A stretch of DNA of 64,000 nt from assembly GCA_026210745.1 (NCBI GenBank), contig CP110632.1, forward strand, positions 434,001 to 498,000. The letters run 5' to 3'. Made by a program: the position numbers and the translations under genes. Positions 20,932 to 30,486 of the stretch are shown here, one piece after another. This DNA is from Exobasidium rhododendri (lineage: Eukaryota > Basidiomycota > Exobasidiomycetes > Exobasidiales > Exobasidiaceae). The stretch's first letter is position 1. Each line of letters opens with the position of its first letter. Under the pieces are notes generated by a model. That model made no database searches, was not told the origin of the DNA, and worked only from the letters and a program-made list of their open reading frames with translations.

Positions 20932-21977
20932 ATGCAGTCCGACGATGTTGTCTGGCGAGTAGTCGGTCATCAATTCTGCTCATATCGATTTGCCGCTCCC
21001 TCCGTCAAGACTCGCTCTACGTTTTGTCGAAATGAATACAACTTGACTGGTCTCTGCAATCGACAATCTTGTCCTTTGGCCAATAGTCGATATGCAACCG
21101 TTCGGGAATCAGAAGGGATCGTGTATCTATATGTCAAGACTGCAGAAAGAGCACATTCACCATCGAAGATGTGGGAAAGGATACGACTGAACAAGAATTA
21201 CGAAAAAGCACTAGATCAAATTGATCAAGAATTACCTTACTGGGGAAAGTTCATCATTCATAAATCAAAGCAACGTTTGACGAAAATCACACAATATCTC
21301 ATCAAGATGAGGAAGATCAAATTGAAGGAGGAGGAACAACCAAAGCTTGTAGGAATCAACAAGAAGACAGAGAGAAGAGAGTCGACTAGAGAACACAAAG
21401 CTCTCAAGGCAGCACGCTTAGAGAAGTCGATTGAGAAAGAGCTGCTGGAGAGATTGAAGAGTGGAGCGTATGGAGATGCCCCACTGAATGTCAACGAGGA
21501 TGTTTGGAGAAGAGTAGTGGATGGAAGAAGAGAAAGGGAGATGGAGAACGAGCAAGATCTATTAGAAGCGGAAGAAAGTGAAGAGGACGACAGCGATGAA
21601 GAGCTCGTTCTTGAGGATGAAGATGAGGATGATTTGGCCGGAGTTCGTGAATTCGTCAGTGACGACGAAGAGAGCGAGGATGACGAAGACGACGATGGAG
21701 AACTTTACGATTCGGATGGTCAGCCAATCGAGTCGAGCGATTCGTCCGAGGCAGAAGACAGTGACAAAGAAGAGTCCGATAAAGCGCCGACGACCAAGAA
21801 GAGAAAGGCCGGCGGGTCAAAGAGAGATGCAAAGAAGAAGAGAGGTGAGTATTTGTTTGTGAATGATAAAGGGAAACGGTCCTGACCACTCTTATTGCCT
21901 TTACAGGACCCCGCATAGAAGTCGAATACGAAGAGGAAACGGCGCCTCTTTCGCGCGAGCAATTGTCACAGTGGTAG
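20932..21977 (+). CDS. MAK16: Ribosome biogenesis protein Mak16
   Basis: Two exons, 20932-21844 and 21907-21977 (327 aa). Nucleolar factor of early 60S pre-ribosomes. The N-terminus Met-Gln-Ser-Asp-Asp-Val-Val-Trp, the Cys pattern in [21 protein letters not shown], and [11 protein letters not shown] are diagnostic of the Mak16/L28e-related fold. The C-terminal third is highly acidic followed by a Lys-rich nuclear signal. The second exon adds Val-Glu-Tyr-Glu and ends Gln-Leu-Ser-Gln-Trp. Confidence 0.96.
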
Positions 21978-22080
21978 AAAGAGAGAGTCCTTGCTTCTTT
22001 TTGAAGTTGTATCAGTATCCCCTTACACATGTTCATTTCATGTTCTTCATCATTCTCACTCTTAATGCAAGAAATTGGAG

Positions 22081-24399
22081 TCATGGTACTTCTCTAGCTA
22101 AAAGTACAGACAGTCTCTCTAATGAGTGCTGCAGAGGTAGAGCGTGTAGTTGAGCTTCTTTGAAGGTAGCTTGCTGCAGTTGCACTCGCACTCTCTCCAG
22201 CGCTGTCGGGACGGCGTCTGCTACGACAGAGGTGGGCACATCATTGCGTTCGGCCAGTACGAGAAGAGCGTTGACGACAGATAAACGAACCTTGAAGGCG
22301 CTGTCCTCGACCATCACTCTCGCCAAGATGGGGAGTAGACCAGAGTCATGCATGGAAACAATCTTCTGACCAGTCAAAGGTATCGTAAAAGATCTGGCCA
22401 AGGAGGCGGCTGCATTCCAACGAATTTTGGGCGGTCCCTTTGTAAGATCGCGAATCAGCCATGTCAAGATCGACTCGATGACACCTTGATAGTCGTTGAC
22501 AACCATGACCGGGCACCTTGCCAAGATTGCACCAACGCCTCGCACTGCATTCACTGCTACTCGCTCGTCGTCATCCTTTAGCGTTTGACAAAGTATGAGG
22601 AGGCGAGCGTACTGATGGCTGAATTCACACAGATTGCCAAATGTCCAGCTAGCCCGCATGCGAACTAAAAGCGAGTCGTCTGAGAGGAGAAGGAATACTT
22701 GCTCCTCGTATACTACTTGACAATCTGCCTGTATCCGGACGCCGATCGCTCGTACGGCTGAAGCTCGTACGGTGCTATCCCTGTCATGCAGCATTTCCAA
22801 AAGCATCGACTCTTGCGTAGGAGTAAAGTTAAGGCTGTTGGCTGCTATCGTTCTCAGTAAAGGCGATTCATCAACGCACAGGCACTTGATCAGGGCATCG
22901 TCGATGGCGACACCTTTACTCGACCTGCATGCTTGTATGAAGTTGGCCGCTGCTTGTCGTAATTCGAGGATGCTTTTTGGCGCCAGAGCAGATCGGAGTA
23001 AGCCTTGAATTGTCTCCTTGATATCCTTTTGTAGTGCATTCTTCTCTGCCAGAACAGTCATTGTGTTCCAAGCTTCAATCTGGACCTGTAGGGATGTACC
23101 TGGATGCAGCAGTGTGGCTAGGATATCGTCACTTGTCGAATCTTGACACCCACGCTTCTCACTTGCCACGAGAGCAGACAGTAGGCTATAGGCTGGGACA
23201 GCGCTGGTCACCTCTGGGCGAGAGCAGAGTTGCAATGTCGTATCTCTGAGCACTTGCGAGTGTGTAACTCGAAGCTTCACTTGTGGAGTTGAGACTACTA
23301 CGATGCGAGTACACTTGAGTGTGGCTTCAAGGAGGGCGGGAGGGGAGTTCCTGTCGACCAAGATGGCCAACAAGCGCTCTCGCAGTTCGACGATGATGGA
23401 GGCCGTTCGACTGGAAAGAGAAGTAAATGCATCAAGGCGATTTCGCTCTTCTGCTCCTGCCAAGAAGCCAGCTTGCGAAGCAGAGGAGATGATTGCTTGA
23501 ACAGCTTGAAGAGCAGCCTGTCGATTAATAAAGCTTTCATCTCGCTCTACTACGTCCATCAAGGAAGCAGCCTGTTCCCCCTCCAAAAGTAGTCTTGTCC
23601 AGTGAGGTAGTAGCGCCTTGGCATTCCTTTGATTTAGGGAAGATACACACGCAATGCTCCTTTGCCGTACGAGCCTCTTGCCGTCTACCAATCTTCTTAG
23701 CTTTCTCTCGTGATCACCCTCATCAATTCTGCTTCCTCCCTCTACATCAGATGTGGCAGATTGTTCGACGTCAGATTCAATAATATCGCTCGCTGATGAT
23801 GTACCTATGTCGCACTTCAAACTAATGAAAGATCTCTTCGTCACAAGTGAGGAGGGCTGTCGTTGAGAGCTGATTTCTCTCCAATTCGAAGACTGTGACT
23901 CCTGACGATCAAAAGAAAAAGCTGTTCCCGGTCTACCCATTCTCAGACTACTTCTACGGGAATGCGTCACCTTTGCAGGAGGAGGAGCAAGCCCCCATGC
24001 CATTGTGGCTACGATGACTTCCACCAGGCTCTGCATGTCATATGCTTTAATGTGATTTTTGATTTGGTCCTCATTGAGAAGACGAGACAAAGCCTTGAGG
24101 GCCGATGCAGCCGAACGAATTGCCGATAAAGATGAGCCAGGAGCCTGCAAATTCTGTCGGAGTACGTCAAGAATTGGTGTCAAGAGAACGTCTGCTGTAT
24201 GCAAAGAAGAAGGCTTCACCGAGAGAGCGTCAAGTGTCAGTCGGCGGACATCGTTTGAATGCTGTTTGAGGCCGATGATAATCGTCTCTGCATTCTGCTC
24301 CACAGCGATCAGACTCTGCCAGAGTGCCTGCAATTTCGTTTGCCGATCATAACCAGAGCTTTCCTGAATGGATGCAATGATCAGCTCGACCTCGTTCAT
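22081..24399 (-). CDS. HEAT-repeat protein, HEATR6-like
   Basis: Intronless, 772 aa from the ATG at 24399. The protein is an all-helical solenoid; clear HEAT-type units occur in the second half, for example Ser-Thr-Val-Arg-Ala-Ser-Ala-Val-Arg-Ala-Ile-Gly, Leu-Val-Arg-Met-Arg-Ala-Ser-Trp-Thr-Phe-Gly-Asn-Leu and Lys-Ile-Arg-Trp-Asn-Ala-Ala. The order of Trp-Thr-Phe-Gly-Asn-Leu and Arg-Trp-Asn-Ala blocks resembles animal HEATR6. It is shorter than human HEATR6. Function unknown; the family call rests on pattern resemblance only. Divergent from the DUF1748 gene. Confidence 0.7.
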   Translation of the reverse strand: MNEVELIIASIQESSGYDRQTKLQALWQSLIAVEQNAETIIIGLKQHSNDVRRLTLDALSVKPSSLHTADVLLTPILDVLRQNLQAPGSSLSAIRSAASALKALSRLLNEDQIKNHIKAYDMQSLVEVIVATMAWGLAPPPAKVTHSRRSSLRMGRPGTAFSFDRQESQSSNWREISSQRQPSSLVTKRSFISLKCDIGTSSASDIIESDVEQSATSDVEGGSRIDEGDHERKLRRLVDGKRLVRQRSIACVSSLNQRNAKALLPHWTRLLLEGEQAASLMDVVERDESFINRQAALQAVQAIISSASQAGFLAGAEERNRLDAFTSLSSRTASIIVELRERLLAILVDRNSPPALLEATLKCTRIVVVSTPQVKLRVTHSQVLRDTTLQLCSRPEVTSAVPAYSLLSALVASEKRGCQDSTSDDILATLLHPGTSLQVQIEAWNTMTVLAEKNALQKDIKETIQGLLRSALAPKSILELRQAAANFIQACRSSKGVAIDDALIKCLCVDESPLLRTIAANSLNFTPTQESMLLEMLHDRDSTVRASAVRAIGVRIQADCQVVYEEQVFLLLSDDSLLVRMRASWTFGNLCEFSHQYARLLILCQTLKDDDERVAVNAVRGVGAILARCPVMVVNDYQGVIESILTWLIRDLTKGPPKIRWNAAASLARSFTIPLTGQKIVSMHDSGLLPILARVMVEDSAFKVRLSVVNALLVLAERNDVPTSVVADAVPTALERVRVQLQQATFKEAQLHALPLQHSLERLSVLLAREVP

Positions 24400-24602
24400 C
24401 AACTCGATGAGGTTAGTTGAGCAAGCCCAAGCATGATCAAGCTTGAAAAAAGAGGAAACGGAGAGGAGGTGCTAAACGCGTCGGCAGTGTGTTGGTTGAC
24501 CTTTTTGGCTCCTGTTGGATCGTGTCTCTAGTTTCGCATCATCGTTTCTACCTCGTCCAACACCACTGACGCCATCGGGCTTACTACCAAGGATCATCAG
24601 GA

Positions 24603-24992
24603 ATGCTCGGACGAATCTTTCATTACTCTGCGGATCTACTGCTATTCTCGACTTTGCTGGCTGGCGTGAAGCGGTCGTCTGGATTATCGTGAGAGCATGC
24701 GAGAGAGAGAGAATGGCAGTAGGAGCGCTTCAATCTAAATGCATTCTATTGCTTCTTTATTTTCAAACGCAGACCAGATCTTGATCGCATCTCATCGGAC
24801 ACAGCTCGTAACTTCGCAGACAAGTACATTGGAGTCGGGGAATTCATCTTTGATACGTCAATGGCAGCTGCGCATGCTTCTCAGTTCTTCAAGACTACAA
24901 ACGCCAATTCAAATGCACAAATTCCGTCTCCTCTGGCAAAGCTAGCCAAAGAAGCGCAGAAACAGAGTCCCAACGATTCGTGGTGGAAATGA
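24603..24992 (+). CDS. DUF1748-family small fungal protein
   Basis: Two exons, 24603-24688 and 24773-24992, GT-AG intron of 84 nt; 101 aa. Begins Met-Leu-Gly-Arg-Ile-Phe-His-Tyr-Ser-Ala-Asp, then a hydrophobic Leu-Leu-Leu-Phe-Ser-Thr-Leu-Leu-Ala-Gly-Val-Lys-Arg-Ser-Ser-Gly-Leu stretch, and after the junction Tyr-Ile-Gly-Val-Gly-Glu-Phe-Ile-Phe-Asp, all hallmarks of the fungal DUF1748 family. No function is established. The gene is missed by open-frame scanning because its halves lie in different frames. Confidence 0.85.
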
Positions 24993-25889
24993 GACTAGCC
25001 AGTAGTTTTGGTTTCCGCAAGCCTGTCGAGCTCACTATTGGATTTATTTCATGAGTGAGGATCTCTCTCACATTACCTCTGCTCGCCTTCAGCCACTTTA
25101 TGAGCAGATCGTGCGGAGTGTCCAGTTATCTCTTCAGGCAAACACATCTTGATGATCCTGCACAAGGATCCCGACCTCCAGCTCGCCCTTTCACCACCAC
25201 TCCTTCTCTTTGTATTGTTCGGGTTGCTTATCTGATCTCCTCTTCACCTACTTGTAATCAACAAATCTGTATAATCAATCTACTTTCTTCGAATGGATGG
25301 CATTGCTTCTCTGCTTGAACGAAATTGGAGCACATCAAACGCCAGACAATATAGCCGTGACGAAATGCAGCATTTCCATCCGCATTCAAGTATGATGCAT
25401 CGATCACAAGACTGGTCAAACGACATCTCCTATTCCTGGAAATAGTGAACAAGGCCCTCGCCATTTCCGACTTTTGTCATTACTTTCCACTCACCACCCT
25501 CTAGGCAGCTCTATATAGTTGGGGCAAAAAAATTCTACAGTCTATTGTTGACACTGCCTTGATGCCTCCTAGATCTGCTCTGGCCCCCTTTCGCTCCACT
25601 GTCAAGAATTTAGTGTTTTTTCCCCTTTGGACGCGCGGTCGCAATAAGAAGAGATAGAAATTTTGGGATAAGAAGGTTGATTTGCCTCGTTAACAAAAGT
25701 GTTCGTAGATCAACAAAGTGAGACTGAACGATTTGAAATTTTTATTAGCCTGCCTGAAGAGAGAAAGAGCCTAGCTAGCATCATTCGATCCGAATCTTCC
25801 AAGTCGTCGTACGTCCCCCATATCCCTCTCTGTGCTCTCTCATACCCTCTTTCAAAACATCGCACCCTCACTTTAAGCTTTTCTTCATC
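24993..25889. other. Intergenic, upstream of HMG-CoA synthase
   Basis: Roughly 900 bp. It holds a 44-codon open stretch (25104-25235) ending in a hydrophobic run, with no start codon or partner exon found, and a C/T-rich promoter-like region from 25780 to 25885. A TATATA-like element is at about 25512. No gene is called. Confidence 0.35.
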
Positions 25890-27469
25890 ATGTCACGACC
25901 TCAGAACGTTGGAATCAAAGTGAGTGAGAAGATATCAGGCAGGCAGCCAGCCAGCCAGCGTGTACCTGCTTTCTAGCTGTTCTTTTCTGACTCCATTGTT
26001 CATCTTGATTCGGCATCTGACAGGGATTCGAGATTTACTTTCCCAAGCGATGCATCTCACAAGACGACCTCGAAGACTTTGATGGCGCTGCTAAGGGAAA
26101 GTACACGATCGGCTTTGGTCAAAAATTCATGGCCTGTACCGATGACCGCGAAGACATAAATTCGTTTGCTCTGACGGGTACGTACTCTTTGGGATACCTA
26201 GCTTAGACTTGAGAGAGAGAGAGAGAAAGAGGAAGTCTGATGAGCCAAGCCACCTTCGATTTTATATTCGCAGTCGTCGCACAGTTGATGGAGAAGTTCA
26301 GCATCGACCCTAAAAGTATCGGAAGACTTGATGTGGGAACAGAGACCATCATCGACAAATCAAAGTCTGTCAAGACGATGCTCATGACTCTTTTTGCTGA
26401 ATCTGGTAACACCGACATTGAAGGTATTGACAGCAAGAACGCCTGCTACGGAGGCACTGCTGCACTCTTCAATGCGGTCAATTGGATCGAGTCTTCTTCA
26501 TGGGATGGTCGGGACGCTATCGTAGTTGCTGCCGACATTGCCATCTACGCTGCTGGACCGGCGCGACCAGTTGGAGGAGCAGGAGCCATTGCCTTCCTCA
26601 TTGGTCCTGATGCACCCATCACTCTGGGATCGGTGCATGGAACTCACATGTCCAATGATTGGGACTTCTACAAGCCTGATCTCAGTTCGGAGTACCCACA
26701 AGTCGATGGACCAGAGACACTTCAAACTTACCTGGGATCTTTGGATAAGGCCTACGATGCTTATCGAAGGAAAGCGGCCTCTTTCGCTGCTCGGGATGCC
26801 GGCAAGGCAGGTGCTCAAGTCAACGGTAGCGCGCTTAGCAAGACCAGTCTAGATAGCTTTGACTATGCTATTCTGCATAGTCCCTATTCGAAGTTGGTAC
26901 AAAAGGGATTCGGCAGGTTGATCTACAACGACTACCTGTCCGACTCTTCCAATGAAAAGTACGCTTCCATACCCTCGGACTTTGCCAAGCTCGATCGAAA
27001 GTCGACCATCACAAACAAAGATGTGGAGAAGGCATTTGCTGCATTCGGAAAGAGTGCACTGACAAGCAAGCTGGAACCGACGATGGATGTGGTAAGGAAC
27101 GTCGGAAACATGTACTCTGCTTCATTGTACGGTGGTCTGGCTTCCTTGCTAAGCAACGTGTCTGCTGCAGAGCTCAAGGGAAAGAAGGTTCTCATGTACT
27201 CCTTTGGAAGTGGTTCGGCAGCAAGTGTCTTTAATCTCAACATCGTAGGCGACGTTGCCCCGATTGCTGAAAAGCTCAATCTCAAGAAGCGATTGGCATC
27301 GATGGAGAAGGTACCATGTCAGACGTATGTCGAATCATTGCACACTCGCGAGGCAATGCACAGCGCAAAAGACGTCACACCGAAGGGTTCCATCGATTCT
27401 CTCTTTGAAGGTGCTTACTACCTCGAAAAGGTAGACCACATGTTCCGAAGAACCTACGGGCGAAAGTGA
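25890..27469 (+). CDS. ERG13: Hydroxymethylglutaryl-CoA synthase
   Basis: Condenses acetyl-CoA and acetoacetyl-CoA to HMG-CoA in the mevalonate pathway. Three exons: 25890-25919 (10 codons), 26024-26177 and 26274-27469; 459 aa. The start Met-Ser-Arg-Pro-Gln-Asn-Val-Gly-Ile-Lys joins Gly-Phe-Glu-Ile-Tyr-Phe-Pro. The nucleophile Cys lies in Lys-Asn-Ala-Cys-Tyr-Gly-Gly-Thr, with Gly-Gly-Ala-Gly-Ala-Ile-Ala, His-Ser-Pro-Tyr (catalytic His) and the C-terminal Ser-Phe-Gly-Ser-Gly motif all intact. Intron 1 contains a CAGG/CAGC repeat and intron 2 a GA repeat. Full family length. Confidence 0.96.
26209..26226 (+). repeat. (GA)n microsatellite in HMG-CoA synthase intron 2
   Basis: Uninterrupted GA dinucleotide run inside the second intron; no coding effect. 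Confidence 0.8.
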
Positions 27470-27668
27470 GAGGTCAAGACGGATGTAGAATATACAAGAG
27501 AACCACGGGGAGAAAGCCAGCAGCAATCATTGATGTAGATGTAGATGCAGATTCACAATTACCCATGTCAGTAAGAACTCCCACACACCGATGAGATGGT
27601 ATACTCCAATTAATATAATTACTGTTACAAGGTACAACTATGGTGGAGATAGAATTTGATGAGCATGG

Positions 27669-30038
27669 TCAGGTGTTCTCTGCCGGACTAATTTCGATGC
27701 CTGGAATGCCCTCCATATTGTGGCCGTCGTTGGCCGATATCAACCCTGCAAGGCCTTCTCGACTGCTCAACCCACCGGTCCAGGCTAAGGAGCGATTGTT
27801 TGTGCGATGTCGCAGCTGCTTTGGACTACTCCTTGGTAGGATAGAGTCCTCGTCGAACTTCTTAGCGATCCCACTCGCCCCTCCTGCTTTGTAATCTTCA
27901 CTACGCGGACTGCTCTCCGTGCTAGATCTTGGGGTCGAAAGGGCTGATGTGATAGAATCGCTCTTCTTTCTCATCAACTTGGCCATTCCTCTTCCTCTTC
28001 TACTTTTCCAAAAGGGGGCAAACCAGAACTTGTCTCTTTGATGATGATGATGGTTAGACTCCCACCTTTCCATTCTCTCCGTCGCTTCTTCTGCTTCGTC
28101 TGCCTCGACTAACAAAGGTCGCACAACTTGCTTCCAATTTTCTGACCAATTTCTGCTTTTCGATTTGAAGCGTCCTCCTCCTCCTCCTCCTCCTCCTCCC
28201 CCGTCGGATCCCGCATTACTTGAAGTAGGGTAGTTGGGATCGCTGGGTGCGAAGGTAGGGCTTGCGAGAAGTGTGAATGTGGGAAGCGGAGAGGGAGGTC
28301 TGATCAGCAGTGGGCTTAAAGGAGGTGATGAGCCTCGTGAAGATTCCGATAGTAGATCCCCTTGTACTCCAAACTGCTGCTGTTGGAGATACGTCTGCGA
28401 TAGGCTACGTGAAGAGAGAGCGCTCTGATCGGGGAAGAGGCTGTCCATGCTACTCATCCTCTCTGTCAGCCAATTTGAATCCGGGTGTTTGCCTAGCAAC
28501 GACTCGAGTTGAGAGGCCAATTGCTTTGCATGGTAGAAGACCAGGCCGTTCTGACCGTGCTGAATGAGTTCTCCTATGCAGGGAAATCCGAGCGCACATA
28601 CTGGAGTTCCGCAACCAAGCATGTCCACCACTTTCATTGGTAAGTCCATTCCTGAAGAAGAAGAGTGCAGCGACACACCTAGATCTGCCGATCCAAGTAA
28701 GATTGGATACTCTTCACTCTTAAGCCATGCCGTCCTTATGCGAACGTACTGCCATGCTTCTTCCTTTTCTAATCTTGCAATCTCCCTCACGTAGTGATCA
28801 CGCAACTCTCCCTTTCCAGTCACAATCAAGACCATCTTGGGTAAGTGCTTTGCTTCCGGCAAGACCGAAGTGACTGATACTCTCTTGCTCTTGTCTCGTC
28901 CACTGCCGCCTTCCCACCTCAAGGGGAACCGCTTCTCTTCCTCTTCGTGGCTGAAGTTCATTGGAGAATCAAGCAAAGGTGTAGCAGATCGATTGAGTGT
29001 TGGCGTTGCAGTGTCAGCCTGAGACTGTTGATTCAACTCTCTGGCCCTCTTTTCGTAAATACTAGCAGCCTGGACAAGCATGTCAAAGTCTTCATCAGCT
29101 GTCCAACTAGTGCTGCTGACGACCAGTGCAGGTCGATCTTGCCGTAACAAGCCGTCGATGCCTGTGAAAGGCGTTGTCTTTGGTGCTTTGTAGGCAGGAA
29201 ACCAGTCGTCTAGAGGTGGATCGAGAGTGGTCGCTACATCACCTAGCAACTTGTGCATTTCCGTAGATGTGGCTCTTCTGAAATGACTTGGTGGCCGATC
29301 ATAGAGTACTTTGACAGGGCCTTTTACTTTCCAAACTTCTTGAAGATGCTGTTTCAGGCTCTGAGTGACGCACAAGTGTGCAAATGCTCCACGCCCCGTC
29401 CATCTTTCGAGTAATTGGGCAAGTCGTACGATGGGGCTCTCTGGTCGAAAGCGAAGAGACAGAATCGTATAGCTGAGATTGTGCCAATCGATGATAATTT
29501 TGCTTCCCAAAAGTAGTCCTACCAAACGTACAACAAAAAGAGTGGGAAGGGCAGGTGGAGTTTGAACAATGATCAGTTCTGGTGGTGGCTTGACTTGTCC
29601 TGCTAGAGTCCAGAACAGCGCGGCACTCTGACCAATCAGTTTCAATGGTGCGGCAATAAGTGTAAAGAGAAGGCCGATTCTTGGTATCTTGTTGAGAAAA
29701 TTGTCACCAGGTCGAGCAAGGTGATGATGCTTCACTGACGATCTCCTTAGGGCAGGTGGTGGGGGAGTGCCAGAGTAGCCTACAACAGCGACTCTCCAGC
29801 CATCCTCAGCCAAACTTTGTGCATGATAGCACATACGTGGACTTCTGCCAACATCTCCTAAGACTACTACAGCTGCTGATCGGCCCAGTGATGATCTGCC
29901 GGTCGTCGATGGAGAGCGAGAGACGATGACCCAGAGAAGAAGGAAGAGCAGGCTAGATGAAAGCAAGCAGCCGAAGATGAAGAGGAGAATGAACGATATG
30001 AACATGGAGCCATGCAGGGGATGAGCGGATGAGATCAT
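27669..30038 (-). CDS. ALG1: Chitobiosyldiphosphodolichol beta-1,4-mannosyltransferase, enlarged
   Basis: Adds the first mannose to dolichol-PP-GlcNAc2 on the cytosolic face of the ER. Intronless, 789 aa against roughly 450 usual. The N-terminal anchor (about 12-40) precedes Leu-Gly-Asp-Val-Gly-Arg-Ser-Pro-Arg-Met (60-69); further marks are Ile-Ile-Asp-Trp-His-Asn-Leu-Ser-Tyr-Thr-Ile-Leu (182-193), Leu-Tyr-Asp-Arg-Pro-Pro (245-250), Gly-Lys-Gly-Glu-Leu and the donor-binding Pro-Met-Lys-Val-Val-Asp-Met-Leu-Gly-Cys-Gly. The extra length comes from a low-complexity insert at about 335-395, another at 525-628 with a Gly10 run encoded by CTC repeats, and a charged tail after residue 645. Met at 30002 is an alternative start just before the anchor. 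Confidence 0.93.
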   Translation of the reverse strand: MISSAHPLHGSMFISFILLFIFGCLLSSSLLFLLLWVIVSRSPSTTGRSSLGRSAAVVVLGDVGRSPRMCYHAQSLAEDGWRVAVVGYSGTPPPPALRRSSVKHHHLARPGDNFLNKIPRIGLLFTLIAAPLKLIGQSAALFWTLAGQVKPPPELIIVQTPPALPTLFVVRLVGLLLGSKIIIDWHNLSYTILSLRFRPESPIVRLAQLLERWTGRGAFAHLCVTQSLKQHLQEVWKVKGPVKVLYDRPPSHFRRATSTEMHKLLGDVATTLDPPLDDWFPAYKAPKTTPFTGIDGLLRQDRPALVVSSTSWTADEDFDMLVQAASIYEKRARELNQQSQADTATPTLNRSATPLLDSPMNFSHEEEEKRFPLRWEGGSGRDKSKRVSVTSVLPEAKHLPKMVLIVTGKGELRDHYVREIARLEKEEAWQYVRIRTAWLKSEEYPILLGSADLGVSLHSSSSGMDLPMKVVDMLGCGTPVCALGFPCIGELIQHGQNGLVFYHAKQLASQLESLLGKHPDSNWLTERMSSMDSLFPDQSALSSRSLSQTYLQQQQFGVQGDLLSESSRGSSPPLSPLLIRPPSPLPTFTLLASPTFAPSDPNYPTSSNAGSDGGGGGGGGGGRFKSKSRNWSENWKQVVRPLLVEADEAEEATERMERWESNHHHHQRDKFWFAPFWKSRRGRGMAKLMRKKSDSITSALSTPRSSTESSPRSEDYKAGGASGIAKKFDEDSILPRSSPKQLRHRTNNRSLAWTGGLSSREGLAGLISANDGHNMEGIPGIEISPAENT

Positions 30039-30486
30039 CTCATATCTGGCCCCTCGTTCGAAGACCGTCGCTAATGAGATGAATGGGCGTCTGCTGGTAA
30101 ATAGTGATCAGACTGTCATCAAGGCAGGAAAGGCGAACAAGTGTGGACTGAATCAACTGAAGACGAGCAACGTAGAATTAATCGCCTACACGTCCGTCTG
30201 CGCTCGCATCACTCTTTTGCGTCGCGGGGAAAGGCAGGGCGGCCTATACTTGACCGCTCCCAGTGTCAAAGATTTCGCCTTCCATTTGAGCACACTATTA
30301 CCGAGGAAGCATCACCAAAAATCAGGCAGGAGAGCAGCAGACATGTGTATATGGTGACAGTACTGTATATTGAATCAATGGTGACAAAATGGGGGGTAAA
30401 CAAGTGCAACAGCAGGAGTGCAGACACAAAGAGGGGAAAAAGTGTTTATGGTGGAATCAAGCAGAAAAAGTAGGGTAGACTACTCT
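30039..30486. other. Intergenic between ALG1 5' end and hexose transporter 3' end
   Basis: 448 bp with the ALG1 promoter (right of 30038, read leftwards) and the transporter 3' end. Open frames here show no recognisable composition. Confidence 0.35.

Noticed and set aside
25104..25235. 44-codon open stretch ending in a hydrophobic run, like a tail-anchored protein end.
   Set aside because: No start codon, and no upstream exon with a compatible splice phase could be found.
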